A DNA stretch of 64,000 nt from NCBI GenBank assembly GCA_947259495.1, contig CAMYLV010000025.1, positions 48,398 to 112,397 on the forward strand, given 5' to 3'. Below are positions 47,231 through 56,833 of the stretch, piece after piece. The position numbers and the translations under genes are program-made. The notes below the pieces were generated by a model, which worked only from the letters and a program-made list of their open reading frames with translations, had not been told where the DNA came from and made no database searches. Source of the DNA: an uncultured Desulfobacterales bacterium (GTDB lineage Bacteria; Desulfobacterota; Desulfobacteria; Desulfobacterales; JAHEIW01). Within the stretch, counting starts at the first letter, position 1. Each line of letters begins with the position of its first letter.

Positions 47231-49507
47231 ATGTTCAAACTTGTTCATCAAATTAATAGAAGCATCATATTAAAACTGACGATCCTGGTCGGATTTATCT
47301 TGCTGCTGTGCATTTCGATATGGGCCTATTTTAATATCAACTACCAGCAAAAAAAGATCATGCAGGGCATTGTAGAAGGCGCCGATGGACTGTCCCATTC
47401 CATCAGGCTCGGCATGCATTATGCCATGATGAACAATTTAAGAGCTGATATTACCCTGATCATCAAAAATATCGCGCAGGAGAAAAAACTCGAAAACATC
47501 CGTATATACAACAAAAGCGGTGAAATAAAGTTTTCAAACAAAGATGCCGAAGTCAACCAGATGACCAACATCAAAGCCGAGGCCTGTTACATCTGCCACC
47601 GCTCGGAGCCGCCGCTTTCCGAGCTGAGCCTGACGGAAAGGACCCGTATTTTTACCTTCCCCCAGGGCGGTCGATTTTTGGGTATCATCAGCCCCATTTA
47701 CAGTGAACCCGGATGCGCGTCGAATGCCTGTCACGCCCATCCGGCAGACAAAAAGGTTTTAGGGGCTCTGGATCTGGTGATATCGCTGGACAAAACAGAT
47801 GCGGAACTCGGCGTATTTAAAAGATGGCTGGTGGCCTTTGCCAGTATTTTATTCCTCATCACTTCAGTGGCGATCATCTTTTTCATATTGCGATTTGTGA
47901 AACGGCCCATAAAGAAAATGGTTGACGGAACGCATCAGATTGCCAACGGCGAATATGTAAATAAAATTGATGTGGATCAGGTTGACGAAATGGGCCAGCT
48001 GTCGCTGGCGATTGACAGAATGGGCAAAAAGATCGGCGAAAAACAGGCCGAACTGAACAAGCAGCGCAATGAATACCAGAATCTGTTCGAAAGAGTTCCC
48101 TGCATCATCACCGTTCAGGATCGCAACTATAAGCTGATTCGATACAATCGCGAGTTTTATCAAAAATTTAACCCACAGCCCGGAGATTATTGTTACGCCG
48201 CTTATAAAGGGCGTAAGGAAAAATGCGTGATCTGTCCGGTTGAAAGAACGTTCGCAGACGGCCGGTCGCACTTCAGCGAGGAAAGAGGGGTTAACAAAGA
48301 TGGAACCCCCACCCATTGGATTGTCAATACCTCGCCCATTAAAAACGAGCGGGGCGAAATTGTGGCTGCCATGGAGATGAGCCTGGATGTGACGCAAACC
48401 AAATTGCTCGAACAGGAGCTCGAAAAATCCGAGAAAAAATACTACGCCATATTTGACAATATCCCCAATCCCGTCTTTGTTTTAGATATGGATACCCTTG
48501 AAATACTGGATTGCAATGCCAGTGTAAGGGGCGTTTATGGATATGAAAAAGAGGAGATCATTCAAAAATCCTTTTTAGAGCTGTTCAGGCAAGAGGAGCA
48601 GGATCATTATCAGACGTTGATAAAAACGACCGCCGTCATCAATCAAGTCAGACACGTCGCTAAAAATGGCCAAACGCTTTTTGTCAATATCCGGATATCA
48701 CCGCATGAATATCCCGGCGAAAAAGTATATCTGGTCACCACCAGCGATATTACCCAGCGGCTGGAAACCGAACAGCAGTTGATTCAGGCCAGCAAAATGG
48801 CGACCCTGGGTGAAATGGCCACCGGCGTAGCGCACGAGCTCAATCAACCGCTTGCGGTCATCAAGACGGCCAGCCGTTTTTTTATGAAAAAGATTCGGAA
48901 AAAGGAAACAATAAAAGATGATATCCTGTTGACCATGTCAGAGGAGATCGACACATATGTTGACCGCGCCACCAAAATTATCAATCACATGCGGCAATTT
49001 GGCCGCAAGTCGGATATCTCCCTGGAAAATGTCCGGGTCAACGCTTTACTGGATAAAGCCCTTGAAATCCTGAGCCAACAACTAAAAGTCAGGGGAATTG
49101 AAATGATCCGGGATTTTGAGCAGGATCTTCCCCTGATCATGGCAGATCCGGACCGCCTGGAGCAGGTGTTCATTAATTTATTGATTAATGCCAGGGATGC
49201 CATTGATGAACGCTGGCAATCGCAGCCCCATCAAAAAGGCGACAAGGCCATTCGGCTGAAAACCAGATCCAATGCCTCAGAAATCACGGTTGAAGTCCAT
49301 GATACCGGATCGGGGATTCCGGATTCCATTTTAGAGCGCATTTTTGAGCCTTTTTTTACAACCAAGAAAGTGGGGCAGGGTACCGGTCTGGGTCTTTCCA
49401 TAAGCTACGGCATCATCCAGGATTGTAACGGCAGCATCCGGGCCGTCTCCCGCAAAGATGAAGGGGCCGCTTTTATTATCAAATTTCCCATCGCGGAAGA
49501 AGAATGA
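47231..49507 (+). CDS. Periplasmic heme-type sensor histidine kinase (HAMP-PAS-PAS)
   Basis: 758 residues. A first helix (about 13-34) and a second (about 200-222) bound a periplasmic domain of 165 residues. That domain holds CYICH at 119-123 and CASNACH at 162-168, one standard and one CxxxxCH-type heme c attachment motif, so it probably binds two c-type hemes. HAMP (about 222-285), a PAS with the C-x10-C-x2-CPV motif, a second PAS, the His box [15 protein letters not shown] and an ATPase domain ([29 protein letters not shown]) follow. It should sense periplasmic redox state or a heme ligand. Four bases overlap with the next gene. Confidence 0.88.
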   Translation: MFKLVHQINRSIILKLTILVGFILLLCISIWAYFNINYQQKKIMQGIVEGADGLSHSIRLGMHYAMMNNLRADITLIIKNIAQEKKLENIRIYNKSGEIKFSNKDAEVNQMTNIKAEACYICHRSEPPLSELSLTERTRIFTFPQGGRFLGIISPIYSEPGCASNACHAHPADKKVLGALDLVISLDKTDAELGVFKRWLVAFASILFLITSVAIIFFILRFVKRPIKKMVDGTHQIANGEYVNKIDVDQVDEMGQLSLAIDRMGKKIGEKQAELNKQRNEYQNLFERVPCIITVQDRNYKLIRYNREFYQKFNPQPGDYCYAAYKGRKEKCVICPVERTFADGRSHFSEERGVNKDGTPTHWIVNTSPIKNERGEIVAAMEMSLDVTQTKLLEQELEKSEKKYYAIFDNIPNPVFVLDMDTLEILDCNASVRGVYGYEKEEIIQKSFLELFRQEEQDHYQTLIKTTAVINQVRHVAKNGQTLFVNIRISPHEYPGEKVYLVTTSDITQRLETEQQLIQASKMATLGEMATGVAHELNQPLAVIKTASRFFMKKIRKKETIKDDILLTMSEEIDTYVDRATKIINHMRQFGRKSDISLENVRVNALLDKALEILSQQLKVRGIEMIRDFEQDLPLIMADPDRLEQVFINLLINARDAIDERWQSQPHQKGDKAIRLKTRSNASEITVEVHDTGSGIPDSILERIFEPFFTTKKVGQGTGLGLSISYGIIQDCNGSIRAVSRKDEGAAFIIKFPIAEEE

Positions 49508-50646
49508 TGGAAAAATCAATTTTACTCGTTGATGATGAAGCCGGGATTCGCAAGGTCCTCAGCATTGCATTGTCTGATTTGGGCTACCAGGTGCACACTG
49601 CCGAAAACGGTTTGGAAGCCTTGCGTATTTTCGAGGATAAACGTCCGCCCATTGTGCTGACCGATATTAAGATGCCCGAAATGGACGGTATTGAGCTACT
49701 GCGCCGCTTGAAGAAAATAAGCCCTGATACGGAAGTTATCATGATTACCGGTCACGGCGACATGGATCTGGCGATTAAAAGCGTTAAGTATGAAGCCACG
49801 GATTTCGTCACCAAACCCATCAACGATGAAGTCCTGGAAATCGCCCTGAACCGCGCTACCGAGCGAATTACCATGCGCCAAACGCTCAATGAATACACCC
49901 AAAATCTTGAGCAACTGGTGCAGGATAAGACCCAACAACTGGTTGAAGCCGAACGGCTGGCCGCTGTCGGGCAAACGGTGGCGGGACTTTCGCACGCCAT
50001 AAAGAATATTACCGGGGGGCTCAAGGGCGGCGCTTTTGTACTGGAGAAAGGGATCGAACTCAATGATCAGAAATATCTGATGCAGGGCTGGGAAATGATC
50101 AGAGGCAATGTCGATAAGATTACCAACCTTTCGCTGGATTTGCTCAATTATGCCAAAGCCACCGATTTGAATATTCAGGCCTGTGATCCCCGCCAACCGG
50201 CTCAGGAAGTCATTGACCTCATGCGCCCGCGGGCACAGGAACTGGGGATCGAGCTGGTCAGCGATTTTTCCCAAGATTTGAATTCCTGTCATTTTGATGC
50301 GGATCTCATTTGCCGCTGTCTGCTGAATCTGGTGACCAATGCCATTGATGCCTGCCGCAATGATGACCCGGATGCGCCGGACAAAAAGGTGACGGTTCGT
50401 GTGAAAAAAGCACGCGGCTGGGGGGTTGAATACCAGGTGCTGGATAACGGCTGTGGTATGAACGCAAAAACCCAAAAGAGAATATTTCAACATTTTTTTT
50501 CGACCAAAGGTTCCGAGGGCACGGGCATCGGGCTAATGATCAGCAAAAAAATAATCGATGAACACAACGGTGTAATCAACATCGAATCTGAGGAAGGTGC
50601 CGGCTCTAAATTTTTCATCAAACTCCCTAAAGTATCAAATGGATGA
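49504..50646 (+). CDS. Receiver-histidine kinase hybrid
   Basis: 380 residues: receiver (1-120, VLTDIKMPEMDGIELL with the Asp, TGHGDMDLAIKS, KPIND), a coiled linker (QNLEQLVQDKTQQLVEAER), the His box GLSHAIKNITGGLKGG near residue 165, and an ATPase domain (LLNLVTNAIDAC, LDNGCGMN, GTGIGLMISKKI). The receiver at the N-terminus means its kinase activity may be set by phosphorylation from the upstream sensor. It overlaps both neighbours and is paralogous to the protein at 59132. Cytoplasmic. Confidence 0.92.
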   Translation: MMEKSILLVDDEAGIRKVLSIALSDLGYQVHTAENGLEALRIFEDKRPPIVLTDIKMPEMDGIELLRRLKKISPDTEVIMITGHGDMDLAIKSVKYEATDFVTKPINDEVLEIALNRATERITMRQTLNEYTQNLEQLVQDKTQQLVEAERLAAVGQTVAGLSHAIKNITGGLKGGAFVLEKGIELNDQKYLMQGWEMIRGNVDKITNLSLDLLNYAKATDLNIQACDPRQPAQEVIDLMRPRAQELGIELVSDFSQDLNSCHFDADLICRCLLNLVTNAIDACRNDDPDAPDKKVTVRVKKARGWGVEYQVLDNGCGMNAKTQKRIFQHFFSTKGSEGTGIGLMISKKIIDEHNGVINIESEEGAGSKFFIKLPKVSNG

Positions 50647-52363
50647 CCTCCTTTTAAATTACCGGCAGCTCGGCGACATTTTTGACACCTTTTCCATGGG
50701 GGTCATGGTCGTGGGGCCTGATCGCAAAATCATTTCTTTGAATCACTCCGCTGAGATCATCACCGGGTACAACGAATCGGATTTGCGCGGCAAAACCTGC
50801 AGCCAGGTATTACTCGATTCTCTGTGCGGCGGCGAATGCCAGTATCAGGATGCGGTCGAAAGCGGTCGCCAGGCCGGCAGTGTCGATTTTGAGGTCAGCG
50901 ACCGCAGTAAAGGGAAACACAATATTACCCGAATCGTATCCCCTATTTATGGGCCGGACCAAATACCAGCGGGATGTATCGAGATCTTTCAGGATCATAC
51001 CGTTTTTAAAGATCTGCTTGAACGCGTCAGGCATGATGATCGGCGCTTGAAAATAATTCTGGATAACCTTGACATTGGCGTGCTGACGGTGGATCGGGGG
51101 GGGCATATTACTTTTTTTAACAACCGGGCTGAAACCATTACCGGGTTCAATCGCGGCAATGTCCTGGGAAAATCCTGCAGCATGATATTCGGCAAAACCA
51201 GCGCCCACGATATGTTGCTGTTTGAGGAAACCATCGCCGATGGGCAGGCACGCTCAACCGGCGAAGGAGAAATCAAAACCCGCGATGGGCAGGCCATTCC
51301 GATACGGGCCAATTACATGGCCCTAAAAAATGAAGATGGGCGCATTGTTGGTGGCCTGGCTACGATTTCTGACCTGTCCTTGAAGTATCAATTCAACAGT
51401 GAAATCAGAGGCCGCTATACTTTTTATGATATGGTCGGCAAGGATCCGGCCATGCAGAAAATTTTTGAAATTGTGCCTGTTGTGGCCGCCAGTGATGCCA
51501 CTATCCTGATCGAAGGGCCCACCGGCACCGGAAAAGATGTTTTGGCCAAGGTCATTCACAATGCCAGCAAGCGCTCGAAAAAAGCGCTGGTCAAAGTTAA
51601 CTGCGCGGCATTGCCCGATAATCTGCTTGAATCGGAGATGTTTGGTTACGTGAAAGGCGCTTTTACCGGTGCGGAAAAAGACAAACCGGGGCGATTTCAG
51701 GAAGCAGACCGCGGTTCCATCTTTCTGGATGAAATCGGAGACCTGCCGTTATCGCTGCAGGCCAAGCTGCTGCGGGTTTTGGAGGACAGAGAGTTTTATC
51801 CCCTGGGCAGCAGAAAAACCACTACTGTGGATGTGCGCATTATTTCGGCGACCAACCAGAATCTGGAGCAGCTGGTCAGGGAAAAACGATTTCGTGAGGA
51901 TCTTTTCTACCGGCTGAATGTGATGCGACTGGATCTGCCTTCCTTAAAGGATCGAAGAGGTGATATACCCCTGTTAATCTCCCATATTTTAAAGCGCCTG
52001 TGTGCAACCCGGAACACGGCAGTTGAAAAAATATCAAACGATGCCCTGGAGGTGCTTTTAAACTATGATTATCCCGGTAATGTCAGAGAATTGGAAAACA
52101 TCCTCGAACACGCCCTGATTGTCTGCCAGGGTAAAATCATCGAACGCAATCATCTGCCCCTGTCACTTCAGGGCGGCCCTCCATCCCGCCTGCCGGCCCC
52201 GGAAAAGCCAGCGTTTGAAAAAGAAATTGAATACAGCGAGAAAACCTTGATTTTAGATGCCCTGCAAAAATACAACTGGAATAAGGGCAAAACCGCCTCA
52301 GCACTCGATATGAACCGTTCCACCCTGTGGCGCAAGATGAAAAAATACAATATTTCCAATTAA
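50639..52363 (+). CDS. Sigma-54-dependent transcriptional activator with two PAS domains
   Basis: 574 residues from ATG 50639, overlapping the previous gene by 8 bp. PAS 1 (about 12-125) contains Cys54, Cys63 and Cys67; PAS 2 spans about 130-245. The AAA+ domain has Walker A GPTGTGKDVLAKV, the sigma-54 loop GAFTGA, and Walker B SIFLDEIGDLP. The Fis-type helix-turn-helix is at the end (NWNKGKTASALDMNRSTLWR). It lacks a receiver, so it should be activated by ligand or redox through the PAS domains. The next operon, with a sigma-54 promoter 380 bp downstream, is its probable target. Confidence 0.95.
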   Translation: MDDLLLNYRQLGDIFDTFSMGVMVVGPDRKIISLNHSAEIITGYNESDLRGKTCSQVLLDSLCGGECQYQDAVESGRQAGSVDFEVSDRSKGKHNITRIVSPIYGPDQIPAGCIEIFQDHTVFKDLLERVRHDDRRLKIILDNLDIGVLTVDRGGHITFFNNRAETITGFNRGNVLGKSCSMIFGKTSAHDMLLFEETIADGQARSTGEGEIKTRDGQAIPIRANYMALKNEDGRIVGGLATISDLSLKYQFNSEIRGRYTFYDMVGKDPAMQKIFEIVPVVAASDATILIEGPTGTGKDVLAKVIHNASKRSKKALVKVNCAALPDNLLESEMFGYVKGAFTGAEKDKPGRFQEADRGSIFLDEIGDLPLSLQAKLLRVLEDREFYPLGSRKTTTVDVRIISATNQNLEQLVREKRFREDLFYRLNVMRLDLPSLKDRRGDIPLLISHILKRLCATRNTAVEKISNDALEVLLNYDYPGNVRELENILEHALIVCQGKIIERNHLPLSLQGGPPSRLPAPEKPAFEKEIEYSEKTLILDALQKYNWNKGKTASALDMNRSTLWRKMKKYNISN

Positions 52364-52468
52364 TCTCCCTTCCTTCTGCCATCGTTTCCTAAAGACCTCC
52401 AACCGTACCCCATCCAAGCTTCTGCAGCCCGTGTTTCAAAAAAAGGCCTACTAATCGATGCAGAATGG

Positions 52469-52484
52469 TGCAATTTATATTGCA
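52469..52484. promoter_or_regulatory. Possible enhancer site, TGCAA-N6-TTGCA
   Basis: TGCAATTTATATTGCA is a 16-bp near-palindrome, about 260 bp before the sigma-54 promoter, with a further TTGCA directly downstream. It shares half sites with 52627-52642. Confidence 0.45.
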
Positions 52485-52626
52485 AATTGTTGCATTATAT
52501 TAAACCACATTTGGATCGATCTCAAATAGAGACTTAAATCATCTTAAATATTTATAAAAATAATAAAAATGCCTAACATCGAAGCACGCAAATAGATTTA
52601 TTTATCCTCGCCTTTGTCCAATATAC

Positions 52627-52642
52627 GTTGCAATATTGCAAC
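52627..52642. promoter_or_regulatory. Perfect palindrome, probable activator binding site
   Basis: GTTGCAATATTGCAAC is a perfect 16-bp inverted repeat, 99 bp upstream of the sigma-54 promoter at 52741, the usual distance for an enhancer. The adjacent gene encodes a Fis-type activator. Confidence 0.6.
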
Positions 52643-52740
52643 ATCCAATTTTACCGCTTATACTCAACAGCGCGCCGAATAAATATTTAAGTTACTAAAA
52701 TTATTATTAATTAATTTTTTTAAGACATGTAAAAGATTTC

Positions 52741-52756
52741 TGGCACGTTTGATGCT
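52741..52756 (+). promoter_or_regulatory. Sigma-54 promoter of the tmc operon
   Basis: TGGCACGTTTGATGCT matches the -24/-12 consensus: a perfect TGGCACG at -24, GG-N10-GC spacing and TGC at -12. It lies 78 bp before the first gene of the operon. Confidence 0.85.
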
Positions 52757-52833
52757 CAAAGCATAGGTAGCAGCGACCAATAGGACGCGTTCCGCAACAT
52801 ACCATCTTAGCTTACTGCAAACGAAAGAATGCC

Positions 52834-53367
52834 ATGAACGCTGTCACATTAAAAACGGATGGCTCCATTCACCTCAGCGGAAAGGCCGTGGACGCCGAAC
52901 GGCTTGATTTGCTCAGCTGCCAGATAGCGCTTGAGGAAGTATACACCCTGAGGTGCTTTTTTATGATGCTCGCTAATTATGCTTTGTTTGCAAAGCTGAA
53001 TGCTTTTTTTCCCACCTATGCCGAGCAGGTCCAAAGCTGTCCGGAACAGGGCTGCGATGCCGGTTTGCTCGATTATCTGGAATTCGGCAAAACGGTCGAA
53101 ATGATCGGCGTTCCGGATAAGCGTTTGGAGATATATAATTCCCTTTTTGGCGTCCGCGCCAGCGAGACGTCTGAGATTAAGTCCATGCAGCTGGCCAGCC
53201 TGCTGGACGTACCGCTCAAGCTCGGAAGGCTGAAGCACGTCGTTTTCGGAGACCGTGTCGACATCTTCGAGTTTGATACGGTTTACACGCTGTTTGAATT
53301 CATCGATGGGATTGCGTGGCAACTCAGTTTCCACGGCACCCCGGAACACTGCGAGCTAAGGAGGTAA
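52834..53367 (+). CDS. Unknown protein, first gene of the tmc operon
   Basis: 177 residues, cytoplasmic by sequence (no signal peptide). Four cysteines in the N-terminal half (CQIA, RCFF, SCPEQGCD) could bind metal. A conserved-looking C-terminal segment reads LKHVVFGDRVDIFEFDTVYT and FIDGIAWQLSFHG. I do not recognise the family. It is the first gene after the sigma-54 promoter and is followed 5 bp later by the universal stress protein, so it is co-expressed with the Tmc complex and may regulate or assemble it. Confidence 0.75.
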   Translation: MNAVTLKTDGSIHLSGKAVDAERLDLLSCQIALEEVYTLRCFFMMLANYALFAKLNAFFPTYAEQVQSCPEQGCDAGLLDYLEFGKTVEMIGVPDKRLEIYNSLFGVRASETSEIKSMQLASLLDVPLKLGRLKHVVFGDRVDIFEFDTVYTLFEFIDGIAWQLSFHGTPEHCELRR

Positions 53368-53372
53368 GCGAA

Positions 53373-54296
53373 ATGTTTAAAAAAATCCTTTTTGCCACAA
53401 CGGCTTCCCCCACCTGCGATAATGCCGCCAAAGTGGCCTTCGATCTGGAATTGAAGTGGGACGCCAAGCTTTATATTTTTCATGTACTCGGCATCCCGAG
53501 TCGCGGCTATAGCCCATTTGTCACCGACGTCAGAACCGGTGAGATTATGGAGCCGGATCCGGACTATATCGAGTGGGTCAAAGAAGAAATGAAAAATACG
53601 TACGATACCTTGCTGGCCGATAGCGAGAACGCGGTCATCGAAGCTGCGGTGGGCGTTCCTTATCGAGAAATCTTGAGAAAGGCGCGCAAGGAAGACATTG
53701 ATCTCATCATTATGGGATCGCACACCCGCCAGGAGGATGTCGGCGCGACGCGCTACCGCAGCATCGTCGGCAGTACGATGCAAAAGGTGGCTAAATCCGC
53801 GCGCTGCCCGGTGGTGATCATCAGCCGGCCGTGCACCACCTGCTGGAAGTTGTTTTCAAATATTGTATTCGGCACCGATTTTTCCAAGGCTGCCGACTAT
53901 GCCTATAAGTGGGCTTTCGGTCTGGCCCGCGAGGTGGGGGCCAAACTGCACCTTTTCCATGCCTGCGAAATCAACTCCGGACCTGCCGGCGTCATCATGG
54001 GGCAGTCAGAGATTGAACAGCAAATTGCAGCGGCCAGACAAAAAATTGAAAAGCGATATGTCGCCAAGATGGATGGATATGACAATTATGATATCGAAGT
54101 CCGCGAAGGGATTCCGTATGTTGAAATATTGAAGTTTGCCCGTGAAAAGACGGGTGATCTGATTGTGATGGCCCACCATACCCGGGAAGTTGATCCGGAA
54201 GAGGCGGAACTCGGCAGCACGGTTGAGCAGGTGGTTCTGCGATCCGCCTGTCCGGTGGCCAGCGTCAATCATCCGGACAAAGTCGCTCATCTCTAA
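53373..54296 (+). CDS. Tandem universal stress protein
   Basis: 307 residues from ATG 53373 (AGGAGG upstream). Two UspA domains in tandem: residues 1-150 (MFKKILFATTASPTCDNA to RCPVVIIS) and about 158-300 (FSNIVFGTDFSKAADYA to ACPVASVNHP). The nucleotide-binding loop is MGSHTRQEDVG..VGSTMQKV in the first and MAHHTREVD..LGSTVEQV in the second. A CTTC pair sits between the domains. USP genes accompany tmc genes in Desulfovibrio as I recall. A role in sensing ATP or energy state is inferred. Confidence 0.92.
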   Translation: MFKKILFATTASPTCDNAAKVAFDLELKWDAKLYIFHVLGIPSRGYSPFVTDVRTGEIMEPDPDYIEWVKEEMKNTYDTLLADSENAVIEAAVGVPYREILRKARKEDIDLIIMGSHTRQEDVGATRYRSIVGSTMQKVAKSARCPVVIISRPCTTCWKLFSNIVFGTDFSKAADYAYKWAFGLAREVGAKLHLFHACEINSGPAGVIMGQSEIEQQIAAARQKIEKRYVAKMDGYDNYDIEVREGIPYVEILKFAREKTGDLIVMAHHTREVDPEEAELGSTVEQVVLRSACPVASVNHPDKVAHL

Positions 54297-54339
54297 ACTG
54301 CGATGCTCGCAACGGCAGCTGTGTGGGTGGAGTTTTTAC

Positions 54340-54735
54340 ATGAAAAAGAAAACGGTTCTGATCGTAGAAGATGAATTGGATATGCGGATCTTCATATCCA
54401 CTCTGCTGGAAACCAGTGGATATCAGCCGATCATGACTCGAGATGGAAATGAAGGCATGCTCAAAGCCAAAGATGTTTGTCCGGATCTGATCATTTTAGA
54501 TGTCATGATGCCCGGTGAGGGCGGGGTTCAGATGTACCGGCAGTTAAAAACCGATAAAAACCTGTGTGACATACCGGTCATTATGCTGTCAGCCGTTACC
54601 CAAAAAACCTTTGCCCATTATCTAAATATGGTCAATGCGCGCATGCAGGACCCCATTCCGGATCCGGACGCCTATATTGAAAAACCGCCGGAAGCAGAGC
54701 AATTACTCAAAATGACAACCACCCTGATCGGTTAG
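54340..54735 (+). CDS. Stand-alone response regulator receiver
   Basis: 131 residues from ATG 54340 (GGTGGAG upstream). Acidic pair in IVEDELD, Asp in IILDVMMPG near residue 52, IMLSAVT, and lysine in AYIEKPPE. It shares with the receiver at 46799 the extra segment before the lysine and about half of all positions. It sits between the stress protein gene and tmcD in the sigma-54 operon and is likely to receive phosphate from one of the nearby kinases. Confidence 0.92.
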   Translation: MKKKTVLIVEDELDMRIFISTLLETSGYQPIMTRDGNEGMLKAKDVCPDLIILDVMMPGEGGVQMYRQLKTDKNLCDIPVIMLSAVTQKTFAHYLNMVNARMQDPIPDPDAYIEKPPEAEQLLKMTTTLIG

Positions 54736-54825
54736 CGGTGCCGACTTCGAGGAGGGATGCATCCCAAAAGAAGGGTAAACAGGGTGGTCAACGAAAGCCA
54801 AATCAAGCAAACGGGAGTTGCACAA

Positions 54826-56091
54826 ATGCTGACACGAATTGAATGGGATTGGGAACCCGGCAGCAGAGAAATTGCCAATATCGGTCAGTGGCAAAAAAAG
54901 TTTAACTGGATCGAGGAGCCTTACGTCAGTCCGAATGGCGAAAGGATTGCCGCCATCGTTAACCTGGCAGAAGGCGAGTTTAATGTCTGTGTCAACGGTG
55001 AGGCCTGGGAAACGGTTTTTGATAAAATCTGGCACCTGCGCTTTGCGCCCGACGGCCGCCTGGCGGCTTTTGTATCTGAAATGGGCGAATGGACCGTGGC
55101 GGTGGACGGCAGCGCCTGGGAGCATAAATTCGGCTATGTCTGGGATATGATGTTTAGCCCCGACGGGAAAAACATCGCCGTCGCCGTCCAGCAGGATATG
55201 AAATACAGCATGGCATTAAATGATGTTGTTTGGGCAGAAACCTTCTCCAATATGACCAACCCCACGCTCAGTCCTGATGGATCTCGGACCGCGGCCGCCG
55301 TTCAGGTTGTCGACTTTAGCGAAGGCCAAATTCACAAATTTCAGGAGGGTGTTTTTACCGCTGCGTTGGACGGCAAAACCTGGGACGCGCAATTCGTCAA
55401 CGTCTGGAGAACGGCCATTAGCGCTGACAGCCAAAATCTGGCCGCCGAGGTGCGGCTGGATCTTTACGACTACACGATTGCCGTTAATGGAACCCCCTGG
55501 CCACAAACCTTTGATTGTGTCTGGGAGCCGATCATTCATCCGCAAAACGGGGCCGTAATTGCCCCTGTCCGGACCAACGGCAAGTGGTTCCTGGCACAGG
55601 ACGGACAGATCCTCTGGGATCGAAAATTTGTGCAGCTCTGGCATCCGATGGTGAGCCCCAACGGCCATACGCTGGCAGCGATAGTGGCCCCCAAATACGG
55701 CCGATGGACCATGGCCGTCGATGGCCGCCCCTGGCGGGTTACATTTAAAGACCTGCTAACAGATGCTGTTTTCAGCCCGGATGGCAAACGTGTTGCGGCG
55801 GTCGCTAAAAACGATGCGCGCTGGCTGATGGTTGTTGACGGTGCTGTGTGGCAGAACACCTTTGATAGAGTCTGGCAGCCGATCTTCAGTCCAACAGGTG
55901 AAACGGTTGCCGCCAAAATTGAAAGAAACGGCAAATACAGCCTTGCTGTAAATGATCGCATCTGGCATCAAGCCTTTGATGCAATCTGGAATCCCGTCTT
56001 TAGTCCTGAAGGCGATAAAATTCTGCTGCGCACGCTGCAGGACGATATCTATACGCGGCACGTCTTGCCTATCGAAGAGATTTTGCGTTAA
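54826..56091 (+). CDS. tmcD: Tmc complex subunit TmcD (tryptophan-rich repeat protein)
   Basis: 421 residues from ATG 54826 with GGGAG upstream; the frame is open for another 23 codons but an ATG at 54757 sits too close to its site. Sequence is built of about nine beta-type repeats with the pattern SPDG..AAxV..WTVAVDG..W...F..VWxP, consistent with a beta-propeller. No signal peptide, so it is on the cytoplasmic side. In Desulfovibrio TmcD is the fourth subunit of the Tmc complex, of unknown function. Position immediately before tmcC (11 bp) supports the call. Confidence 0.85.
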   Translation: MLTRIEWDWEPGSREIANIGQWQKKFNWIEEPYVSPNGERIAAIVNLAEGEFNVCVNGEAWETVFDKIWHLRFAPDGRLAAFVSEMGEWTVAVDGSAWEHKFGYVWDMMFSPDGKNIAVAVQQDMKYSMALNDVVWAETFSNMTNPTLSPDGSRTAAAVQVVDFSEGQIHKFQEGVFTAALDGKTWDAQFVNVWRTAISADSQNLAAEVRLDLYDYTIAVNGTPWPQTFDCVWEPIIHPQNGAVIAPVRTNGKWFLAQDGQILWDRKFVQLWHPMVSPNGHTLAAIVAPKYGRWTMAVDGRPWRVTFKDLLTDAVFSPDGKRVAAVAKNDARWLMVVDGAVWQNTFDRVWQPIFSPTGETVAAKIERNGKYSLAVNDRIWHQAFDAIWNPVFSPEGDKILLRTLQDDIYTRHVLPIEEILR

Positions 56092-56102
56092 AAGGGGGTT
56101 TC

Positions 56103-56762
56103 ATGCACAGTATATACAATTTTGTGAGCGGCCCGCTGGCCTGGCTGGCATTTATCCTTTTTATCGGCGGTTGCCTTTACCGGTTGATCAGCTTAATGGT
56201 ATTGGTCCACCGCAAGGAGAAATTTATCTACTCTTACATGAGCCTGAAATACAGCCTGCGCTCCATTTTTAGATGGAGCACGCCCTTTGCCACTGAAAAT
56301 ATGAGAAGGCATCCGGCTTTGACCATCGTTGCCTTCGCTTTTCACATTTGTCTGATACTGACCCCGCTCTTTCTGCTGGCCCATGTGACCCTGATCGAAG
56401 AGTCCTGGAATCTTAGCTGGTGGACGTTGCCCGAAGGGCTGGCTGAAATCATGACGTTGATTGTGGTTGCCGCCTGTGTGTTTTTTCTGGTGCGGCGCCT
56501 GGTGAATCCGGAAGTTCGGTATGTCACTTCGGTGTCGGATTATATTCTTTTGGCAATTGTCGCGGCACCTTTTATTACGGGCTTCTTGGTATACTACCAG
56601 TGGTTTGGGTATCAAACGCTTTTGATTCTGCACATTCTCTCGGGAGAAGTCATGCTGGTGGCCATTCCCTTTACCCGTCTGAGTCACATGCTGTTTGCAC
56701 CTCTGACCCGGGCGTATATGGGATCGGAATTTGGGGGGGTGAGGCATGCCAGAGATTGGTAG
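56103..56762 (+). CDS. tmcC: Tmc complex cytochrome b subunit TmcC
   Basis: 219 residues with five or so membrane helices, of NarI/DsrM-like type. Candidate heme-ligating histidines lie in helices: HPALTIVAFAFH, LLAHVTL, LILHILSGE and RLSHMLF. The subunit holds b-type hemes and should carry electrons across the membrane between the periplasmic cytochrome TmcA and the cytoplasmic iron-sulfur protein TmcB. It lies between tmcD and tmcB. Confidence 0.9.
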   Translation: MHSIYNFVSGPLAWLAFILFIGGCLYRLISLMVLVHRKEKFIYSYMSLKYSLRSIFRWSTPFATENMRRHPALTIVAFAFHICLILTPLFLLAHVTLIEESWNLSWWTLPEGLAEIMTLIVVAACVFFLVRRLVNPEVRYVTSVSDYILLAIVAAPFITGFLVYYQWFGYQTLLILHILSGEVMLVAIPFTRLSHMLFAPLTRAYMGSEFGGVRHARDW

Positions 56763-56833
56763 AAAAGCTATCTTAAAAAGGATCTTTAATTTTAGTATTT
56801 AACTCACAAACATCGTCTCATAGGAGGACGAGA

